A stretch of DNA of 13,814 bases, from NCBI GenBank assembly GCA_003024985.2, contig PXIH01S0029786.1, one strand, 5' to 3'. Below, in pieces: positions 1-7,036 of this stretch. The stretch is from Euperipatoides rowelli (taxonomy: Eukaryota; Onychophora; Udeonychophora; Euonychophora; Peripatopsidae). Position numbers and translations under genes: made by a program. Numbering within the stretch: position 1 is the first letter of the stretch; each line of letters starts with the position of its first letter. The notes under the pieces were generated by a model. The model saw only the letters and a list, made by a program, of their open reading frames with translations, made no database searches and was not told where the DNA came from.

Positions 1-60
1 ACCTGATGACCTGCCCTTTTGGGAAAACTTTGTGCGTGCCCTTTTTAAATCCTGCAGGAA

Positions 61-130
61 ACGCTGATATATATATTTTATATATATATATAAAACCAAT
101 CTTTTTTTTTTTGTGTGTATATATATACAG
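61..130. repeat. AT-rich microsatellite tract
   Basis: Alternating TA runs are followed by a T homopolymer and a short GT/AT stretch. This is simple sequence. Nothing gene-like is seen in 1-209; the open frame over this stretch is explained by low complexity. Confidence 0.8.
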
Positions 131-217
131 TATAACACAGTTACAGCATACTTGTATTCTGCATTATAAAAATACTGTACAAAAATATATACGGTAATAC
201 TGCATAAGCCTACTGAT

Positions 218-402
218 CAGTTGTGGACTGGACCTAAAAATATTGGTTGCCACAACTTGATGCCTATCATTTAGTTTTTATAAGAAATAGGCTAAATAAA
301 ATTTAAAAAAATACATGTGGGGGGAGGGGGTAAAAGAAATTAACTTAGGGGGAGGGGGCACTTGCCATCGGGCAAGATGACACACAGGCCAGTCCACCAC
401 TG
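218..402. mobile_element. hAT-type MITE, 185 bp, with perfect 8-bp target duplication
   Basis: The element starts with CAGTTGTGGACTGG and its right end, read on the minus strand, starts CAGTGGTGGACTGG, so the terminal inverted repeats differ at one of the first 14 positions. It is flanked by identical 8-bp direct repeats CTACTGAT at 210-217 and 403-410. An 8-bp duplication and CAG-starting inverted repeats are hallmarks of the hAT superfamily. There is no coding capacity, so it would need a transposase supplied in trans. Inside are two copies of GGGGGAGGGGG (around 320-330 and 348-358) and a small hairpin at 361-376. Family assignment is inferred from the termini only. Confidence 0.78.
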
Positions 403-410
403 CTACTGAT

Positions 411-1500
411 GTAAAGTTGGCTATCTTAGAAATAAACATTAATTTAATAAAAAGACTTTTCTACAGTATATTAAGACATGGTTTCGTATTTGAATAAATA
501 ATACCGTAATACGATAATAAAGAAGAGTAGGCTAGGCTTGAGAAAATTTATTTTTGCTATCATTTTTAACTATCACACAATTAATTAATGGGCTTGTGTA
601 ATAAATGGTCACTCCATCATCGTAATAAAATTGCATAAATCAAAGCAAACAATATGGCATTTGCTTTGAAAACTGCTCCATTGCTGTGTTTGTTCTCATG
701 TTCCCCTCCTAACAGCTATTAGCCTAAACTTAATAGCCTACCTTTTTTAAACGAAATAAAATTGATTTTTTTTTTTACAAAATAAAACTAAATTGACTAA
801 GTTGAAACTTTTAGAACCATTATAGTTAAAATTGTGATAATGAAATACACACTTTATTTTTTTAATTATCCTTTTTAGCTGTAAAAAATAGTTTTTATCT
901 TAACGTCATGTATTAGCATAGTGAAAGAAATAAATCTCTTCAAAATCAACATTTTTAATAGTGGTTAAAAATGGATATTTTTCTGACGCTGACAAAAATC
1001 AGTCTAATCTCTAATGATATGTTTTTTTTCTTTTAAAGATTTTCTGTTGAATTTTGATATTGTAATGCTTTATACAATCAAATTTATTAACTGTAATTAC
1101 TTTTATTTTCTTGTAGAAATGTTTTATATTTAAAATTGTTATATACTTTTGAATTTGTTTTAAAAATTGTACAGAAGCAATTTTTTGTTTAAGGTACAAC
1201 AAATTAAAATTAAAACAAACAAGATTTTATTACGAGCTAAATGTATAGCAAAGTTGAAAGTTGAATGATGTACTTTTTATATTGTTTTCATCTGATTCTG
1301 ATAGACTATTATCCATGAGGCTCAAAATCTCATAATTTTCTCATGATTTCAAGAACAGTTTTATTTATTAATTTCTTGTCTTATGAAAACGCGGGATCTG
1401 GAAGAGCATTGGTGTGAAGATCCATAGTATACTCCTAACACTAACACTGACAGCCTTAAAGGTCAAAATCACGATATAATCNACAAAATAATTTTTATAT
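411..1500. other. AT-rich stretch with no gene seen
   Basis: Homopolymer-rich, AT-rich DNA with frequent stops in all frames. The short minus-strand open frame around 1011-1202 is lysine/isoleucine-rich, as expected from random AT-rich DNA, and has no recognisable domain. An ambiguous base occurs at 1482. Confidence 0.6.
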
Positions 1501-1506
1501 TCGTAA

Positions 1507-1576
1507 AATTTGGCGGCACACTTTTAAAATTTCATGGCACACTAAAGTGCCGCGGCACAGTGGTTGAGAATCACTG
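1507..1576. mobile_element. Right end of a second hAT-like element (truncated)
   Basis: Read on the minus strand, the segment begins CAGTGATTCTCAACC, a terminus very typical of hAT elements, and continues into a GTGCCGCGGCAC palindrome and GC-richer sequence unlike its AT-rich surroundings. The 8 bases after the terminus are GTCTAGAT (1577-1584), the expected target duplication. I cannot find a matching GTCTAGAT plus left terminus upstream, so the left end is lost, diverged or outside what I can recognise. The inner limit near 1507 is approximate. No transposase coding is visible. Confidence 0.6.
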
Positions 1577-1714
1577 GTCTAGATCTATTGACTCTTACTT
1601 CAGTTTATGTTCTCTAGTTCTACTATCTTCATTAAATTTAAAAAAATTATCATAAGGGATATCTACCATTCCATTAATTATTTTGAAAACTTGAAATCAT
1701 ATACTGTATAATAT

Positions 1715-1753
1715 ATTAGTTTCCAATATACTGTATATATATTAGAAACTAAT
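1715..1753. repeat. Inverted repeat, 9-bp arms
   Basis: ATTAGTTTC (1715-1723) and GAAACTAAT (1745-1753) are perfect inverted arms around a 21-base AT-rich loop. The sequence ATACTGTATA with a following ATATTAG also occurs twice (about 1700 and 1728), so the arms sit inside a short imperfect direct repeat. No function is evident. Confidence 0.5.
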
Positions 1754-1933
1754 TTTACATTTTTTAAAAATATAAGCTATATCTAAAAAATATTTTATTT
1801 TTTACTTGTAAATTTACAATAAATTCTGTTTCAAAAAGAATGGGGAGCAAATGAAAGGTTACTGATATCTACAGTAATATACCTTCCATACCCAATTTCA
1901 AAATTGTCAATATAACCACCACCCACAACCAAA

Positions 1934-2409
1934 ATGGAGACACTCAATGAACTTCGACTACACATTTATGTCCCAATTAGCTCAGATTGTGCTTCCAGTT
2001 ACTTCAGGTAAGCCTTTAACTATTAGATCTCTTGTTGACTATAGCTTGTCAAAGAAATAGATTTCAATGTTCCAAATTCATCCTCTCAACAAACTATAAC
2101 TATTAGTGATTGTTAAGATTGATTTGATAATTATGCTAGTGATATAAATAATAATGAGGGCCATTACTATCAGTAATGACGATTCTATTATTGCTGAAAT
2201 TACACAGAATTCATCAATACACACAATCACAAATGATGACTTAATTATAATGTATAGAAACTGCATTCATTTGCAGGATTTTGACTTATTTCCTAATATC
2301 AAGACCAGCAAATGAAGCAACATTCAATAACTTGAAACAGTTTCTATACAGAATAATTGATATTAATACAAGAATTACAGGATGTAGTGAAAATTATTTT
2401 GCTACTTGA
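1934..2409 (+). CDS. Speculative two-exon small protein, 68 aa
   Basis: I do not recognise this protein. An ATG in good context (AAAATGG, 1934) opens a 24-codon frame ending at a consensus splice donor, TTCAG|GTAAGC, after 2007. A plausible acceptor, ATTTGCAG, ends at 2276. Joining 1934-2007 to 2277-2409 preserves the frame (phase-2 intron, 269 bases) and runs to TGA at 2407-2409. The predicted protein begins METLNELRLH and ends GCSENYFAT. There is no signal peptide, membrane segment or known domain. Each piece alone could occur by chance in AT-rich DNA; the good donor and the matching phase are the only reasons to list it. It could equally be a relic of a longer exon or no gene at all. Confidence 0.2.
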
Positions 2410-3035
2410 ATATGTACCATATGTTCACAAAGCTAGTTAATAAGTTTTAATTTATTTATTAAATATAAAAAAAAATGTAAAATGTTATAAATATCTGAAA
2501 AAGGGGGACCCATTTTTTTAAATATCCAAGCATTCGGACTTTGAACTTTAAGCAAAAATATGTTTTTGGATATTGGTTAAGATTGTGTAAAAAAAAACAG
2601 AACTCAACCCCCCCCCTTCACACCATTTAGACATTTATACACTCAATCACAAATTATATTATGAATCACAAAAGTAAGAGAGAAAACATGTTTAAAATAA
2701 TTTTATTCAAAATAAAATTTCAATGTTAAATATATTGTTAAAAAAATATTCTTTATAACATGACTGTAAAAATGTATTATACAAATGATTAAAACTCAAA
2801 TATATCAAAACATGATTGTATTTCATTTTTTATATTTTTATCAAACCATTTTCTGCCATCACAATACCTTTAGAATAAGTTAAAATTCTCTCCAATTCAG
2901 AATTCTGAAAAAAAAAAAAAGCCTAATAAATATCTACATAAAGAATTACCGGTAATACTATACAATCAAATCCATTTATAAAGTTTAGCTAAAATACATT
3001 CCTATTTTGGTAAGAACTAAAATCATCCTAATATG
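2410..3035. other. No gene seen; A-rich and C9 homopolymers
   Basis: AT-rich sequence with several A runs and a run of nine or more C residues near 2609-2618. Stops are frequent in all frames and I recognise nothing else in it. Confidence 0.55.
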
Positions 3036-3063
3036 TTGTGGTCCTTGGGATGAAGGACCACAA
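3036..3063. repeat. Perfect 11-bp stem hairpin at a duplication boundary
   Basis: TTGTGGTCCTT (3036-3046) is exactly complementary to AAGGACCACAA (3053-3063), with a 6-base loop. The right arm is the first sequence of the tandem duplication that starts at 3053, so the fold-back lies on the duplication breakpoint. Confidence 0.7.
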
Positions 3064-3092
3064 ATAGGAAACATGGACAACATTATCTACAC

Positions 3093-3426
3093 CAGTCTTC
3101 TTACTGTGGGTCAATACCCCATATGGGGTCATGAAAACTGAATGTGGGGGTCATAAAACATTTGGCAACAGTAAAAGATTTCTGAATGTGCAATGTTTCT
3201 GAATAACTTAAACATATTTCAGCCATTTTGTACTATGTATTTTATGTGAATCAGCGTTCTCAGCATTGATGATTATAAAATCAAAATATCGATCAACTCT
3301 AAAAAACTGTGAAGATGCTCTACGTCCTGCAGTATCAAATATTCAGCCAAGATTTAATTCATGTAAAAATAAACACGCACTTCCCTCTCATTAATATGCA
3401 AATTTGCTTTATCTTTAATAAACAGT
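3093..3426 (+). mobile_element. Left part of hAT element, copy 1
   Basis: The copy begins with a mutated terminus (CAGTCTTCTTACTG) after ATCTACAC, the degraded left target duplication. It stops at 3426 because the tandem duplication restarts there, so it has no right terminus. Its transposase-tail frame is better preserved than that of copy 2. Confidence 0.75.
3212..3394 (+). pseudogene. hAT transposase C-terminal (dimerisation) fragment, copy 1
   Basis: This open 60-codon fragment reads ..CESAFSALMIIKSKYRSTL.. followed by ..CEDALRPAVSNIQPRF... The S-A-F-S-A-L, K-x-K-Y-R and L-R-x-A-x-S-N-I-x-P-R signatures are those of the C-terminal dimerisation region of hAT transposases of the ZBED/SCAN-domain-related group. 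The catalytic core and BED zinc finger are absent, and a TAA lies just upstream (3209-3211). It is a coding relic inside an internally deleted element and cannot make an active transposase. It encodes no toxin and no viral protein. Confidence 0.75.
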
Positions 3427-3469
3427 AAGGACCATAAATAGGAAACTTGGACAACATATAGGCCTACAC

Positions 3470-3941
3470 CAGGGCTTCTTAAACTGAGTCGAGATCCGTA
3501 CGGGGTCGTGAAATATTTGGCGACAGCAAAAGATTTCTGAACGTGCAACGTTTCTGAATAAGTGAATAACCCTAAACAAACTTCAGCCATTTTGTACTAC
3601 AGTATGTATTTTATATGAATCAGCATTCTCAGCATTGACGATTATAAAATCAAAATATCGATCAACTTTAAAAACTGTGAAGATGCTCTACGTTCTGCAG
3701 TATCAAATATTCAGCCAAGATTTAATTCTTTACATAAAAAAAAACAAGCACATCCATCATTAATATGCAAATTTGCTTTCAATTTTAATGAACAGTAAAA
3801 TTAGTGTATTAAAGACCTGTTTTAAAATAAAAAAAAATTTACTTCAGTAAATTTTTGATTTGTAGATCTATTTACCTGGGGTCGTGCTAAAATTCCCCAG
3901 GTGAAAAAAAGTTGTAAGTGAAAAAAGTTTAAGAAGCCCTG
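3470..3941 (+). mobile_element. Internally deleted hAT element, 472 bp, complete ends
   Basis: The ends are perfect 16-bp inverted repeats, CAGGGCTTCTTAAACT at 3470-3485 and its complement at 3926-3941. Flanking 8-mers GCCTACAC (3462-3469) and GTCTACAC (3942-3949) match at 7 of 8 bases, the target duplication expected for hAT. The element keeps the end of a transposase gene but has lost the catalytic domain, so it is a non-autonomous deletion derivative. Its right part contains a further inverted repeat (ACCTGGGG / CCCCAGGT near 3875-3903). It interrupts a Penelope-like remnant. Confidence 0.85.
3600..3780 (+). pseudogene. hAT transposase C-terminal fragment, copy 2, frameshifted
   Basis: This is the same dimerisation-tail coding as copy 1, but one A is missing in the run near 3670. 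The frame reading YESAFSALTIIKSKYRSTL therefore breaks, and the sequence continues in another frame as CEDALRSAVSNIQPRFNSL. Comparing the two copies places the frameshift exactly. It is non-functional. Confidence 0.75.
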
Positions 3942-3949
3942 GTCTACAC

Positions 3950-4260
3950 TTCATTGCAATGATTGTGATAAGTGCTATGTAGGCCCAACAAAAAGGTAGC
4001 CGTAAGAAAATGTTAAGAAATCAACTGTGGCATTCCAAGAAATCAAGAAAAATCACTTATCTGAAAGGGAGCTAGAAAACTTCACCAAAATCAAGGAGTC
4101 TTCAAACAATTATTTCTCGAAAGCTGGGAGGTCAAGAAAAACTAAGTGTTGAAAAAAAAAGAACAATCTATCCCTAGATTCCCTAAAATATACAATAATC
4201 TGATGTGAAAACCCTCAAGTGAAGATCACCTGTTATAAACTTGGATAAATGTTTTCCGGT
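3950..4260 (+). pseudogene. Penelope-like element GIY-YIG endonuclease remnant
   Basis: The frame from 3955 reads CNDCDKCYVGPTKR and then hits a TAG at 3997. The C-x2-C-x3-Y-V-G-x-T-x-R pattern is the zinc-knuckle plus GIY-YIG start typical of Penelope-like retroelement endonucleases. Downstream, in two frames, LENFTKIKESSNNYF (about 4068-4115) and FLESWEVKKN (4113-4142) resemble the end of the same domain. The upstream reverse transcriptase is not recognisable. The hAT element at 3470-3941 lies directly before the CxxC motif, consistent with insertion into this element. Stops and frameshifts make it inactive. Confidence 0.7.
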
Positions 4261-5130
4261 GTGTTAAAAAAAATAGGGCCTATATAATGGAAACCACTTG
4301 CATCTCCTGGATCCAACAAAATAAGAAGTACCATAAATCAGTTATCTTTATTATTAAAATTTGGTGTAATATATAATTTACAAAAGAAAGATTTAAAAAG
4401 GTTTTGAAAAATAAAAACAAATTAGATTTTCTTCTTCCAAAAAAAAAAATCAAATAGCCTATGAATAGTTATTCTGCTTTTCCAAAATATCAAAACTGCA
4501 TCTATTAGCCTACAGGATATTCCAAAAAAATAGAATATTTGTTGTTTCAAGTTCTTATTAGTAATTTGTTATTGAATATGCAAGTCAAGTGACAAAAACA
4601 GAAGTTGAATTTATTTCAACACAATGAATAAGTTAAAGCTTTTTTACAATGAAAATAAAAAATGCTATGTAAATATGGTATTAAAGATGTTTTTAAATAT
4701 TAGATATCAAAAGAAAAGTTAATACTTTTATGGTAACAAATTCTACCAATTAACACTTTCCATGTAGTAAAGTCTGCATTTATGCGCTATCATACTTTTC
4801 AAAGTGTGATATAGGTAAGGGATACTCTGGCAGAATTAAAATTATCAATCGTTCGTACTAGATGTTGCCATAAATTGAAAGACCGTATGCAAACGCCATG
4901 CTTCTCATTATAAGATATTTTTCCTCTCACAGAAATCCAAATCAACACTAAGCTGAATGAGATGAGTCAGGTCAAACCATTAGTAGATTGCTCAGTGAGC
5001 ATGGAAATGATAATGCTCAACTTTGTTTTTTCAAGAGTTCAACATGGGAGTTTTACGACTTCCATTGTTCTTTCAATTAGAATTTGTAATAGGTATTATT
5101 CAGTTGAAAATATTAATAAGTAAATAAATA
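4261..5130. other. No gene seen; AT-rich intervening DNA
   Basis: Long A runs (around 4440) and no open frame of note. The first part may be the 3' tail of the Penelope-like remnant. No tRNA or conserved domain was recognised. Confidence 0.5.
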
Positions 5131-5405
5131 GCGTTGGCGTTTCAGATAATTTGTCATGGGGAAAAAATTTCCTTGGATTTATTTTTCAATTACAATTTAC
5201 AAGCTGTACTTTTAATTGGTCTTTCAGGTAATTTGTCACGGGAAAAACTATTTCCCCTGGATTTACTTTTCAATTAGAAGCTGCACTTCCAAATAATGTC
5301 ATGGGAAACATTATTTTCTTTGGATAAATTTTTTAATTAGACGCTGCACTTAGCGTTGTTGTTTCAGGTATAATTTGTCATTGAGAAAAATAATTTTCCC
5401 AAGGA
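5131..5405. repeat. Degenerate tandem repeat, about four units of 70-82 bp
   Basis: The phrase TTTCAGRTAATTTGTCAYGGG recurs in variants at 5140, 5222 and 5362, with a partial copy near 5295. Each is followed by an AAA..TTTCC(C) stretch, TTGGAT, TTTTTCAATTA and GCTGCACTT. The units are about 82, 70 and 70 bp apart. GCGTTG precedes both the first and last units (5131 and 5353). It is a decayed minisatellite or satellite; no coding potential is seen. Confidence 0.7.
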
Positions 5406-5494
5406 AAATTGTCAAATAAGTGTTAAATTTTAAGTAAAACTCAAACATCAAATTAACAAACAACTTTTAAATTTATTATTGATTAGTCAATATA

Positions 5495-5712
5495 TTAGTG
5501 TTTAAGCCTGTTACAAGGACCTCAAACATTTTTTTTTGTTTAAGCCCGTTTTTTTTTTTTTTTGTATCTAAGAGAAAACACCACTTAAAGTTTCTAAAAA
5601 TAGTTCCCGAGCCGAGTGTAGATGGCACTGTTACTGCTTCGGAACACGATCATATTCCAATTCGAGTTATGGATTATTTTTTTTTTTTTTGTTTTTTTTT
5701 TGTATAGTTAGA
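5495..5712 (-). mobile_element. Short non-autonomous Helitron, copy 1
   Basis: On the minus strand the segment begins A|TCTAACTATAC at 5712 and ends with a decayed palindrome followed seven bases later by CTAA (5498-5495) and then T. The A|TC...CTRR|T layout is the Helitron signature: insertion between A and T without target duplication. The interior matches the element at 12134-12528 over blocks such as TTCCGAAGC, AGTAACAGYGCCATCTA, GGAACTATTTTTAGAAA and TTTTCTCTTAGAT, with long A runs inserted. No Rep/helicase coding is present. The 5' end is less certain than the family relationship. Confidence 0.55.
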
Positions 5713-6690
5713 TCTTAACAGGGTTGATACAATTTTGGGTTCTAAAGCACAAATCATTAAGCTACGTTTACAAAAAATTGCCTGGAACATCAAGGATCTA
5801 TCTTTTAGGCTCTCTTATAATTTTCCCTAGCCTTTCTACGAATCCTTTCTACTCATTTATTTGAAAATTTAGCGTCCACTAATTGTGTGGTTTTTTTTTC
5901 ATATTCTTGTAATGAAGTTTCTATTTTTTAATTTTATATTATTTGCTGATATGCAGCAGAGGTCAAGATTAACTTTATTCACTAGAAGCCAATGTCTGGT
6001 AATTTGGAAAAAGTTAGTAGCCACTTTTTAGCTAACCGACCATTTACTTAATACAAAAATTTTAAATCATAATAGTGTTCACAAAATATAATTATTAATG
6101 NATCCTTGTTCCCTGGCCATGAAATTAAGACTGAAAAGGTTAAATACACAGCCATACTTTTTAAATTATTTTTACTAACACAATGGCAATGTACAGTATA
6201 TATANTATGGATAAATAATTTAATCGCCAAAAATTATATTAAGTCGACCTGGGGCAAGTGGCGAGTGCTAATCTTTGATCCCTAATATGCAGTTAACTTT
6301 CTTCTATAACTTACCTTGTAATTAAGCAAGAATTTGAATGAATAAGTGATTTCTAATATTGTGTTGCCAATATCAAAATTATTTAAAATTAAACTGGCCA
6401 AACGAGATCCTATCTTATTGCAAGTTATTCCAATTGGAAAACAATAGACATTTCTTATAACTTTTGAGCCCTCACGGCCTCACCCTTCCTTCTCAATCCT
6501 TCGTGTTAAAAGCATTAAATCTTATACTATAAAAATATAACACTAATACTTACTATTAACAGTCTTGTTGCTTGTCTTTCTGTAGCAGGTACTATTCTGA
6601 AGAAAATTGCAGTCTTCAATAACATTTTAAAAGCAATGATTGTTATTTTAGGCAAATGCCTAGTTTTAATAACCCCAAATCCTGATGATT
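5713..6690. other. No gene seen; two ambiguous bases
   Basis: AT-rich sequence with N at 6101 and 6205. The minus-strand frame crossing both Ns has no recognisable domain. Nothing in this stretch resembles an RNA gene or a known element. Confidence 0.5.
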
Positions 6691-6699
6691 GTCTTATAA

Positions 6700-6705
6700 T
6701 TTATT
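6700..6705 (-). promoter_or_regulatory. Possible polyadenylation signal AATAAA
   Basis: The canonical hexamer AATAAA lies on the minus strand about 330 bases after the stop of the ZNFX1-like exon, a plausible 3'-UTR length. The motif is frequent by chance in AT-rich DNA, so its use is inferred from position only. Confidence 0.3.
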
Positions 6706-7036
6706 GCATTTCAGGAACAGAAATATTTTTCATAGTTTGAATGGATTTTTGCTTCAAATTTTGGAAAGTCATTGTCCAATAATTCAAATTGTGGAATAAC
6801 AGAACAATTTTTAAGTTTTGTTTACTGAAATGGTTGAAGCCTAAAATGAATGGTTTAATATTTCCCCACTGACCATGTAGGAAGACCTCCACTAAATTGT
6901 TTTAACCATAATTTTTTGTCTTTTTTGAAAGAGACCAAACCCAACGAAGGGCTCAAAAAGAGATCTTTTAAATGCTGGGTTTATATAAACTCACACACAA
7001 CTGTCAAATTTTTTAATGCCATACCATTTCTTGGCT

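Larger units (their letters stand above)
3053..3796. repeat. Tandem duplication, two ~370-bp units
   Basis: Unit 1 (3053-3426) and unit 2 (3427-3796) align over their whole length with scattered substitutions and small indels. Both start AAGGACCA and both end in AACAGT. Each unit holds about 40 bases of flanking DNA plus the left part of the same hAT element, so the duplication followed the hAT insertion. Only unit 2 continues into the right end of the element. Confidence 0.85.

Noticed and set aside
6-197. Open frame of 63 codons at the left edge
   Set aside because: It is made of TA and T microsatellite translated as Y/I/F runs, with no domain or splice support.
3354-3590. Minus-strand 78-codon open frame
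   Set aside because: It is antisense to the hAT transposase relic and spans the tandem duplication junction; the plus-strand reading has the real protein similarity.
5498-5707. Plus-strand 69-codon frame
   Set aside because: It is phenylalanine runs from T homopolymers within the Helitron copy.
6701-6892. Minus-strand 63-codon frame downstream of the ZNFX1-like stop
   Set aside because: I checked it as a possible continuation of the zinc-finger region. It has almost no Cys and no CGH motif, so it is more likely 3' UTR or intergenic.
6937-6982. AAACCCA/TGGGTTT inverted repeat after the helicase stop
   Set aside because: The 7-bp arms are too far apart and too short to argue for a structured element.
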